From Oxytricha trifallax (taxonomy: Eukaryota > Ciliophora > Spirotrichea > Sporadotrichida > Oxytrichidae), in contig ARYC01000061.1 of assembly GCA_000711775.1 (NCBI GenBank), positions 215,139-279,138 of the forward strand: a stretch of 64,000 nucleotides of DNA, given 5' to 3'. Of this stretch, positions 37,834 to 47,635 are shown in pieces. Position 1 is the first letter of the stretch. Every line of letters begins with the position of its first letter. The notes beneath the pieces were generated by a model. It had not been told where the DNA came from and made no database searches. It saw only the letters and a list, made by a program, of their open reading frames with translations. The position numbers and the translations under genes were made by a program.

Positions 37834-39594
37834 AAATATTATAATATGTTTTTTATTTGTTGGTTGAATATTTCTTTTGCAGCTCTTCTAAATACATACT
37901 CCAAATAACCGTTTGACGTCATATTATACATAGAAATCATATGCAGTCTTTATACATCTTATGATACTTCAACAAACTATTCCATTAATTCCATAAATCC
38001 CCATCCTGAAGGACTACCTTTCATTGCCAAATCTTCATCTTTTTACCATTAATACTCTTATATCAAATTGAACGAATCTCTCTCAACTCCAATTAAATCT
38101 GTGAGTTCATGTGTTGCAAGCACAGTGTCTACTTCTTTGATTTCCAAGTCTGGATTGTCCTAACCAACATCTTCACTCAAAGTAAAGTTTGGTCTTACAG
38201 CTTCAAGTTTCTTATCATAGCAAGGCATTACAGTCACTATTTTAACATGCTCTGGAGATAATTTATTTTTAAGAGATACGTAATGCTTTAACAGGCATCC
38301 ACATAATTGTTGAGGAGATTTTACTGTGCTCATAAATGGAAAAGCTTAATCTCCTACTACTTTTTCAGCATAACAGACCCATCCAGGACATTCTGACGCC
38401 AAAATAGGAATGCCTGGTTCTTGACTTTGCTTTGTGAATACTTTCTTGCTTGATTTTACTTCTTCTTCCCCTTTTTAGTTATTAATTTTTTTGAATTTTT
38501 CACTTTATGTAAACTTATTCTTAAATTCATCATAGGCTAATTGCAAAGTTAGTAAACTGAAAGTTGATAGGTCAATAACCATCTGTGCTCCTAATTTAGT
38601 AAATACTGTTTGTAATTTTTTGAAAGTAACAACTTCACTATTTTATTGATAGAACAGAGATAGAGAACCTAAACTTTGAGGAGATATAGCAACAATTACA
38701 AAATTTTATTGATCAAATAGCTTTAAGAACTGTTCAGTACTATGTTTCTAAATTAGGACAGTTTCTGCAGATGTTACACAACCACTGCATGCTAAACAAT
38801 CAGAGAGGGAGACTTTGGCTGTCTATCCTTCTCCATTAGCTTTTATCAAATCAGGTTTTATATTATGACCAGGATCAGTTTTCACACTCCACTCATCATC
38901 CTATATGAAGTTAATTACAGTTTATTTCTTACCATATCTTAGTCAATTTAGATTCCAGAAGATATCTGCACTTTAGTGGTATCTTTTGGATTTGTGGGAA
39001 GAATCATCTTTACACATTCTTAAGATGGAGCTAGAAAATCATCAAGATCAGATAATTTAGTAGAGAACATTTTATTAGCTAATTCTATTATATAAATTCC
39101 TTATTTTACTATGCTATAAACTACAGTAAGTTAGTAGTCGATATTTAATTATTAAAATAATGATTAAACTTAATTAAAGAAGAGATTCACCATTTCATGT
39201 TAATTACTTCCTTTTGCACTGCTTTGAAAGTTGTTTTATCCCAATCTTAGTAGGTGATAGACATCATTTGAATTAATTAATGGATGACTTTATTAGACTC
39301 TGGTTCAGGCACTATCTCCTTATTATTCATATTTTTCATTTGAATTTCCAGGTTGTCAAGCAAGTCCTTGGGAGATGTGCTGAATTAAGCTGGCTTTATC
39401 TGGCCTCCTCCATTCAGACATCCTCCTGGACAAGCCATAATTTCTACATAATCGTACTCACACTTGCCTCTTTTAATGTTTCTTATTACATTTTGGATAT
39501 TCCTAAAACCATAAGCTGCAGCAAATCTCATTACTACTTTGCCATCTATTTCAAGAACACATTCTTTTAGATCTTTATATATTTACAAATATTA
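37834..39594 (-). CDS. NAR1: NAR1/CIAO3 cytosolic Fe-S assembly protein, scrambled (two MDSs in reversed order)
   Basis: NAR1 is an iron-only-hydrogenase-like protein of the cytosolic iron-sulfur assembly machinery. MDS1 (39070 down to 37834) starts [20 protein letters not shown] and holds the N-terminal cluster motif [55 protein letters not shown] and [17 protein letters not shown]2, containing the C-terminus ([38 protein letters not shown]), lies upstream of the start at 39594-39187. The shared 8-bp pointer TAATATTT (plus-strand AAATATTA at 37834-37841 and 39587-39594) joins them in frame. A 32-nt intron is at 38901-38932. Assembled: 1605 nt, 534 aa, stop TGA 39187-39189. The order on the chromosome is therefore circularly permuted. 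Confidence 0.93.
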
Positions 39595-41215
39595 ATATCA
39601 ATTAAGAGAAATAATTGAACAAGTAATCATCATAATTAATACTAATTTGTTTCTTCATTTCCCTCCTTCTCAATATAGTTACTATGTTTGTTAAAGTAAA
39701 CAAATAGTTAAAATAAATTATATATTTATTATTATTATGTGTGCTTTATCTTGAAGGTAGATCCTGATTATAACTCTTGATTGATCTGTAAGATCTTTGA
39801 TCAGGGATAGGTTGGACCTTTTCCCATTTATTTTTGTTAAGCATCACAATAAACTTAAGAAAAAAGATTTAAATAAATTATGTTTACTTTATAGGTTTAG
39901 ATCTTTGTGATTGATTAATTACCCTTTACTTTTAATGTCTCTTTAGAAGTGATTCTTTAAGATCAGGAATCAAACTATTTAGTGAAAACTTAGGTTATCT
40001 TTCAACTTGTGACAAAATACTCTCATCCATTTCTTTTTCAATGAAGTTGTTGGCATAGTACCTATTTTCAAAGAACAAACTTCTCCGCATCCTCAATTTC
40101 TTTGTTGATTATGATTACTAAATTACCTTAATTGGTGAATGGCTTTCCTATTTTATGGGACTCGGATCATTTGCATTTTTAATCTCATTATTGCTTGATT
40201 TATTCTATTTTCTTTAACTCTATAATTTTGCTGTAGAATTTGTTCTCAAGAGCAAATGGTTTTAGTTTTGTAAGTTTGATTTAAGCTCTACACTCTACTA
40301 ATGAATAAAAGCAGGCTCTTTATTTTTAATTATGAAGCTTTTCAGCTCTTTTAATTATTAATCATACCTTCTCTTTCTCACTGAATTCTTATTTAAGCAA
40401 ACTTTTTACGGACTTCCCTCACTACACTAAATTGTAACTTTGTTATTAATTATAGGCTGAGCTATTATCTGATGAGAATCAATAGATAAATTGGTTGCAA
40501 GTTTAGACTAGTCATCTTTTAATGATGATATGCTTTAGCTTCTTAACTATTGCTTTGGTTTCTTTAACAAAATTATACTTCTAGTTTGCTTTCTATAATT
40601 GATGTATTTGTCATAGTAACTTGAGTTAATATTTTGTTTATCTTTTATATCCATTTCTACTACATTTAATTTCACTTAACTCTTATTTGTGATTGGTGAT
40701 TTCTAATACCTATTTTATCTAAAAGACTAGTCATTTAATTAATAATCATTGAAGTTTTCTCTGTCGGAGTCCATGTTATCTTAATATGGCTCAAATGATA
40801 TATTGTTTAACTCTAGATTAATATTTTGGCTTGTGTTTTATGATTCTATGTTTTAATCAATAAAGCTATCTTGGTACTCATTTATATTAGATAAGTTAAT
40901 GTCTACTTTCATTATAGTTTCACTTCGCTTTTATTCTGTTTTCATTTGAGGATTGTTTCTTTGGGAAAAGAATTTATTTTAAAGCAAGTATTTAATAGTT
41001 TTGACTTTCTAATCAGAATTTACGCATTTATTTATTATAGGGTCAATCAAATTGCTGTTTAAAAGCTTTGATTTATTAAGCATAATCTTTTTATTCATGA
41101 ACTTTCTTTACAAAGAATCATAACTTTTCAAGGATACTTGGTTTCTTTTAGAATTTGCGTTCAATTGGGACAGATTTTATTTAAAGAGGTCTATATCATT
41201 CTAAAAACTTTTCAT
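39551..41215 (-). CDS. Gln/Asn/Ser/Lys-rich protein of unknown function
   Basis: ATG 41215 (MKSFQNDIDLFKQNLSQLN) with a TGA-free frame to 39551-39553 (554 codons). Protein-like composition is clear to about 39745 ([19 protein letters not shown]); beyond that the frame is AT-rich, and its last 44 nt overlap the NAR1 MDS2, so the real end is probably near 39740 or in another segment. Features seen: repeated Asn/Gln tracts, the segment [20 protein letters not shown] near the C-terminus, and numerous TAA/TAG Gln codons. A possible 34-nt GTAAAC...TTAAG intron near 39850 would truncate the protein at once, so I do not favour it. No family recognised. Confidence 0.6.
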
Positions 41216-41316
41216 AATATTAAATTGATATTTCTACGAATAAATTAAAATTATATTATTATATCTTTTTAAATATATCTATAACTATGAGTGGAAATTC
41301 TAAAAATATAAATTTA

Positions 41317-43826
41317 TCAAAATGCGGTATTTTCATAAGGCCATCCCTTTTCATTATAAAAATCTCTTATATATCCTTGAATCCATAAATAAAATTCAGC
41401 ATTCTCAGATGACTTTAATCTCTATTCATATTTTGTGCCTTTCATTCCTTTGCTGAACTTAATCATCTTTTGAATCATGAAGTCAAGGAATTGCTTTGTT
41501 CCCCAGTTTATTAGTGACTCAGGGATGTTGTCCATGTTTGGATTGAATTTCATAACTGCCCTCATATCTATTTCAGTTGGGCTTACTGGTACTATCTCAA
41601 ATCCATAAGTTAGAACTTCCATCTCTACTAATCCATTCTTTCTTTTTGAAAAGTCTAACTCACCGATTAACTCCTTCAGGTATGGGTCATCAATCTATCC
41701 ATAACTTTTGGCAATAATTACCAGAGAACCATGAGATTTCACTCTATTTGCCCCAAATCCATACATCAATCCTTCACGATTGGTAAATGGAAATGGGAAG
41801 AAGAATTCTATATATGCTACCTTTGCTGCTTTTCCAAGTTTTTTTAGCTATAAATATATAAAATTTCTAAAATCTTACAGTATAAGATTTTTTGCACTGA
41901 GGAAACCATAAGTCGTATAGATCAGTCTCGTTGATTAAACATAGTAGATTAAAAAGATGAATCTTTTGCTTTTTCGCTTCAAATCTGAATGTGACATTTC
42001 TTTATCCTTCTTCTCTCTTTATTTACATCATTAACCCTTTTTTCCTATCTTATGACACAGTTTAAAATCCATCAGTATCATTTAGCTATTCTACTATGAA
42101 ATCTAGTTCTATTTTATCTCTTTAAAGCTTCAATATATGCTGATTTTCATCTATGAGTTCTTTTACAAGTAATTCCACCTTTTCTCTGTTCTAAAAAGGA
42201 ATAAAGAACTTAATAATATATTTACATCATCATTTATATTTTCATCTATATATTGTCTTAGGTCTTTGAGATATTGTCCTGCCTCATCTATCCTGTATTC
42301 TCCATAGTAATATTCAATTTCTTCTAATTTTTTCTTTATTTCATATTGCTTAAGAAATATTATTTAATAAATTATCAAGAATACTTTACAGATAAAGTTT
42401 ATCAAATTAAATTTGTATATTTACAGTATTCTAATCCTGATTTGAGTTCATGTTCTATTACTAGATTTATGTTACTAGAACTATGATGTCTTTGTAAGAA
42501 CTCGTTTTCTTCTTGCTTAGTCTCTTCAATCAAACGTAATTATTTTTAATCATCCTTTTGATACATGCTTTTTTATTTCATTCTATGATCATTAGATTAT
42601 GAAAAACAAATGAAATAATAACTATGGAGGTTAGTCATCTTCCATTTATACAAAATATTGATCTAGAGTTTTGTCATCAATTCTTGGGCCTTCTTTTGAT
42701 GGTGATATCTTCCCTTGTTTAGTGTTTGAACCATTAATTGCTTATGAGCCTGGTGACTAGTATTTCGAATTAATTAAGGAGTTGCTCTGACTGCGATACT
42801 CTACGAATGACTCATTCCTCAAAGATTGACTTTCATAAGTGACTTCATTGTCTTGTCTTATCTTAGCTAGCACTGTGTCTTCATTTAGCAGTCTGCAAAT
42901 CAGGGTTAAGCTTTCCAAAGCTGCATCATCCTTTGGAACATTTAAAGATCATCAAATCTTACACTTAGGTGTGAGCATTATTCGAAAAATATATTTACTT
43001 CATCTTCCACGTTTAATAAATCTTCATACAATAATTAACAATTATTAATAATTCATTAATTATGTTATAACACTCTTTGATGAAATCTAAATCTTATTAT
43101 TGATAAAATAGAAAACAATTAGTAAAAACAAAAATTAAATATAAATTAAAACTGCCTGTAATTTAATTGAATAAATTAGTTTATATTTGTGGTATTATAA
43201 GAGAAATAAAAAAGGGATAAAATTTTCGATCTGCATTTACCAAATACATAGAATGTATATTTAGACAACATGATATTTTTATTTATATTGATTTCCTAAA
43301 TTAATTGTTGTTTAGCACACTAATAATGAGTGATTGAAATAATTATCGTTAATATATTTAATGGAAGATTATATATAATTCTGATTATATTTATGAAAAT
43401 TACCAAGCGCAATTAGAAATTCTTTAAACTAAAATTAATCGAATTTTCTAGAAATTTATCAGCTATTATGCTTAGTTCATATGAAGTTAGTACACTTATA
43501 ATAAAATATTCTGAAAAAAAGTACTTACTTTATGACTTTTTATGATAAATGCAAATAAATTCAGGGAGATTATGATTTCATTATTATTCAATTTCATTCC
43601 ATTTTAATTTCAATTTAAGTTATTATAATTATGTTACGTTGATAAATTACTTTCTACAATTTTTAATTTTTAAATATATATGATCGATAATAATCGTTTT
43701 AGTATTTTCTAATCAGTATGTCAATCTAAAAGTGTTTATAAATAAATGAGGATATTTATTTACTTTTTACTATGTTTTGCAACATAGTTTCAAAGGAGAC
43801 TCAGTGACTTCAATCTTGAAGGACAT
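41317..43826 (-). CDS. Coiled-coil protein with START-like lipid-binding domain
   Basis: Stop TGA 41317-41319. The C-terminal ~220 residues resemble a START/StAR-type domain: LYDLWFPQCKKSYT, VAYIEFFFPFPFTNREGLMY, LVEMEVLTYGFEIVPV, DMRAVMKFNPNMDNIPESLI. START domains bind lipids in a cup-shaped pocket; the ligand here is unknown. The middle is coiled-coil (KQYEIKKKLEEIEYYYGEY). Introns joining in frame: 32 nt ending near 42930, 40 nt (GTTATT...ATAG) near 42583-42622, 35 nt near 42200, 31 nt near 41850. One 77-nt junction near 42350-42430 is unresolved. Exon 1 lacks a start at 43035; joining at pointer ATTTATT (43015-43021 and 43741-43747) supplies MSFKIEVTESPLKL from ATG 43826 in frame. That N-terminus is the least certain part. 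Confidence 0.7.
43015..43740. other. Probable IES, 726 bp, pointer ATTTATT
   Basis: AT-rich, no coding composition. Plus-strand AATAAAT at 43015-43021 and 43741-43747. Joining gives KYPHLLNVEDEVNIFF without changing frame. The pointer is simple sequence, so chance is possible. Confidence 0.45.
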
Positions 43827-44001
43827 TTCCATTTTATAGCTTTAATCTATTTTACCAATAATATTAACTTAATTAAAAAAATCAAACTATAATAAAACAG
43901 TTGCATTAAGATTACAAATATTAAAAATAAATACTAAAATAAAAAATAAACACAATTTATATATTAAATTATAGATTCAAATTAAGTAAATCTACATAAC
44001 A

Positions 44002-45309
44002 ATGAAGGAGCCTTTACTACAATAACAAGATTTAACAAAGAGTTAAAATAAAGGAAGCAAATTGTGGATATTTCAGGCTTTACTAACTGGATTGATGTTT
44101 GGCTTTGCTAATTTCACTGTTGCTATAATTTCTGATTCTGGTTTTAAAGCATTAAGTAATATTGGAATAATACCTTATTTCTTCTTTATTGGATATAGAT
44201 TATTTCAATGCTATCAAAACAAAAGAAAGTATGGTACTTATATAAATTATAGGAAGTCAAACTTCTTTGATGAATTTAGAAACTTTAAGTGGATTAATCT
44301 TGTACCTTTACTTGGAAATGGATTAAGTAACTTCACTAATCTTATGACAATAACTTTTGCTTTTTAATATGCAGGAATGGCTGGAATGAATTAAGGAGTA
44401 GTAACCACGTTAAATACTCTGACATCAGTTTATAATGTGATTATTTTTTACTTTGGATTTAATGAGAGGGTCACAGTAATTTAACTTGTGGGTATGCTAA
44501 CTATGATGACTTGTGTGGGATTTATTAGTGTTAGTTCATAATAAGCATCAACAGATTCATCTTTAACAGATTAAGATCTGCAGTAAAGATAATACTACGG
44601 CTATATCAGTATTTTGTTTGCATTATTGTCGCCACTATCATTATCAGTAAAGCATATTTTCATTAGAAAATTCAAGAAGTAATATGATTCATGGGATGTG
44701 TCGATAGATGGTTTGATATTTGAGTACTAAATTTACTTACTAATTGCGATTTACTATTTCTCCCAATCATAGGTTGTATGGGAAGATTTATTGATAGGAA
44801 CAATTGGTAGTTTATTCATTGCTGTTGGGAAAATAAGTATAGCACTGGCTGTTGCTAATGGAATTGCGGGCCCTGCAGCTTCGTTATCTACAACCTAAGT
44901 TATATATTTAACTCTGCTTACTACCTTAGTGCAAGGGTAAACACTAAAGGCATTTGAGATAATTGGATTAATTTGTGGGATTATAGGTGCAATAATCATT
45001 TCATCTGGGGATTTAATATACTCAAAGTTTTTTAAACAATCATCAAATAAATAATAATGCCCAAAACAATTTATTCTGATAATTATGAAATAAAAAATAA
45101 ACAGGAAATGTGTTTGTTAAGTTATTAATTATAAATAAGTTAATTTATTTATAGTGAGAGTAAATGTTTATCCCAATTATTATTTTATTTATTTATCTAT
45201 TCTCAATAATGAAACAAGAAATTATATAATCGCATATCTAAACACATTTTACTAAAATAAACAATTAACCTCTTTTATGTATGATTTTTCTTTACTAAAA
45301 ATTGAATGA
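44002..45309 (+). CDS. Multi-pass membrane transporter (drug/metabolite-type)
   Basis: ATG 44002 (MKEPLLQQQDLTKS) with an uninterrupted frame to TGA 45307-45309 (435 codons). About ten hydrophobic segments are visible, for example LTGLMFGFANFTVAIIS, IIPYFFFIGYRLF, VTTLNTLTSVYNVIIFYF, LVGMLTMMTCVGFISV, YISILFALLSPLSLSV, GSLFIAVGKISIALAV and IIGLICGIIGAIIISSG, in the paired layout of drug/metabolite-type transporters. A charged loop is rich in Gln. The transporter part ends at about 45055 (DLIYSKFFKQSSNK); the last ~85 codons are AT-rich and may be 3' flank, since the true TGA could have been missed if an IES or separate 3' MDS exists. No IES detected inside. Substrate unknown. Confidence 0.75.
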
Positions 45310-45316
45310 AATTAGT

Positions 45317-47553
45317 CTAGAGCTGATTCATATTCAAACTTTTCCTTTAGTTGGACTTCAATCATTGGCTTTCCACATGCTTTAGCTAGAATATCTCTGA
45401 TAATAATAAATTAATTTATGATATATTTAATGATGGCCCATGCATAGATTTCCCATTTTTCACTACCCTTATCTTTATGAGTTTGGTACAAGTAATCATT
45501 AGGTACAAATAGAGGCAACTCAGTGAGGGAGATGTTAATATCAAATGAGCAAAAAGCTATAATCATTTGGGGGAGCTAGTACTTAGTGTCATGGACAGCA
45601 CTCACACCAGGGCATTCGTAATGAACGAATCATTAAAATCATGTACATATTAGTTGTTAGTAGTGGTTCCTTCAGCAAATACTCACAAATGTATATCAGT
45701 TGTTTCGCATTTTCTCTGTCTATCAACTATCTGTTCAATTTGTTGATTTTTGTATTATATAGCATTCCATGCACATTGAGGATTTATCCAAGTAGTGGGG
45801 CTTTCTTCAATGATTCTTAATAGTAATAATGAGCATCCATACTGTCTAATTGCATTAAACATCAAACTCACTATAGTCGTAATCTATTTGCTTGTAATTG
45901 TAAATCACTCCATGAGAAATATAAATAGTAAGAGAAGCCAATCAATACTATATTCAACAATAGCAGTCATTCCTCTAATCAATGCGTTTTCAAATTAATA
46001 ATTTAGAATATAAAATATTTAAGTCATAATTTGTATTTAAAACAAAGTATAATTGAAACTTAATGAAATAAATTTAATATGAAATTGATTATAATTTAAT
46101 TCAATCCTTCTTTTTGTTATCTCCTGGTGTTTTTCTATATCCTAGAGCTGTATCATCATTATTTGTATATTTTTGAACGAATCCAGGAAGAATAAAACTT
46201 AATATAAAATAATTAATTTATTATGTTTAAAAGAATTGAGCAATTTCCTACAAATGCTCCTCTCTTAAATGGCAGCACATATTTAATTAACTTAGAGAAA
46301 ATACTCCAAGTGCTGTGTATCTTCCAGTTGTTAAAATAATAATTTGTTGATCTCTTTCCTCTTAAGTACCTCCTCTATTGACAAATAGCATTGCTTAGAT
46401 AAGTTATGATTCTTTTCCAACGAATGAGCATTCGTATAATTATCAGTTAATTGCAATGAGATTATCAATCCAACTAGCATGGCCTTGCATCACAATTGAA
46501 CCTGGGTTTTCTGGAGTCTTTTAAGTTTTCTTGTAGTCTTTACCTAAGTACTCACTATTCATTATCATGAGCCAATCTTATCACCATTTTGCAAAGAGTA
46601 GCTCTCCATCCATTAAGAGGATTCTTGTTATAACTATATATAATTTTAATTAATATTTTATTGATATTATTAAATTATACCATCATAACTCTTTCCAAGA
46701 CATATTAACCTATAATTGTTATATGATTTAATATTCATACTTGAATGATATTCCTGTCATGATGATTGAAACAATATAAATATCCTGGGGGGGAAGTTTC
46801 CTGCACTGGTTATTATATAAAAAAAATTTTAGGGAAGTTTCCTGCACTCTTTTTTTAATTTTTTTATTTTTATTTTTTTCATCAAATTAATCTTTATAAC
46901 AACCATCAACAAACTTCAGGACTATTTTTATTTTTATTATCATACTTTAATTTATTAATCAATATTCAATATCTCTCTTCAGATTCCAAAAACTCTGACA
47001 TTTTTTATATGATATTTGCAAGTTCTGTCTCTTAAATATTATAATGATTGTATCCGATTGTTATTGTAATTATGATTGAATTTACCTTTTTCTTACCATG
47101 CCTATATAATGTTAAACTATATTTTCTTGAACTACTTCAATGATGAGCAATGTGGTCTTAATATTAAATGATTCATAAAAATATTAAATTTGTTAATTTA
47201 TGTAAAATTTATTAAATTTACATAAATAAAATATAGCGTGCAGGAAACTTCCCCCCCCCAAAATCCTATAATCAATGCGAATGGAGCTCCTAAAGCTTAG
47301 CTTAAATATTAATTTTTGATTTATTATAAAAAATAAAGTTTAGGTAGTATTTGCCTTTGCTCCATTTAGTATCGACTCTCCTGAAAGTAGGGAATTTCTT
47401 TTATACTTCAGGATCTAGGTTTCTCAGCTTAGCAGTTTTCATCCAAGCCCACTCAAATATTAAATAATTACTATATTAATACTCTATTTTTAATTATAGT
47501 AGCCAGCCAATTACCGCTTAAATTAAGAAAATTGTAAGAAGACAACAAGACAT
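45317..47553 (-). CDS. Lysophospholipid acyltransferase (LPCAT/AGPAT-like), odd-even scrambled in 18 MDSs
   Basis: The enzyme transfers acyl-CoA to lysophospholipids at ER membranes. MDS order (minus strand): 47553-47339, 46730-46672, 45997-45947, 46639-46570, 45943-45865, 46558-46448, 45853-45828, 46431-46406, 45818-45759, 46392-46341, 45747-45697, 46332-46299, 45684-45645, 46283-46231, 46193-46174, 45631-45431, 45401-45317, 46150-46101. Pointers in order: TAAA, TAATTT, ATATAGT, GATTGGCT, ATAGTGAGT, TGCAATTA, ATGCTCATT, AAGAATCAT, AATGCTAT, ATCAACAAATT, AACAACTG, GAGTATTT, AATATGT, ATTCTT, GATTCGTTCA, ATCA, CAGCTCTAG. From ATG 47442 (MKTAKLRNLDPEV) the assembly is 1041 nt, 346 aa, stop TGA 46101-46103; an upstream in-frame ATG is at 47553. 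Motifs: FRRVDTKWS, NPLNGWRATLCK, acyltransferase HASWID (HX4D), SFVGKESLKKAPLLG, FVNRGGTQEERD, FAEGTTTNN (EGTT), LPFKRGAFVGN. Confidence 0.93.
46787..47259. mobile_element. MITE-like element with GGGGAAGTTTCCTGCAC termini
   Basis: A G-run followed by GAAGTTTCCTGCAC at 46787-46806 is matched by the inverted sequence GTGCAGGAAACTTCCCC at about 47239-47259, about 473 bp overall. A second direct copy of the left motif is at about 46836. The interior is AT-rich with no coding frame. It lies inside the IES between MDS1 and MDS2 of the acyltransferase gene, so it would be removed with that IES. ATCCT occurs next to both ends but offset, so the target duplication is unclear. Confidence 0.65.
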
Positions 47554-47635
47554 TTATCTAATCTATTCTTTAATATTATTGATTCTCGTATTCATTTTAT
47601 CTATATATTTGGAAATATAAAATTATTAGAGGTTT

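Noticed and set aside
43769..43788. Perfect short hairpin (ACTATGTT / AACATAGT) as a terminator or RNA element
   Set aside because: It lies within the proposed N-terminal segment of the START-like gene, and nothing else supports a regulatory role.
46500..46686. Minus-strand frame with MDGELLFAKW before the acyltransferase HX4D block
   Set aside because: It is a readthrough across MDS/IES boundaries. The pointer-joined frame gives NPLNGWRATLCK and the family's expected order, and fits the length arithmetic.
45317..46686. Interpretation of the two acyltransferase blocks as two pseudogenes
   Set aside because: The blocks do not overlap in protein coverage; each supplies precisely the pieces the other lacks, with shared pointers at every edge.
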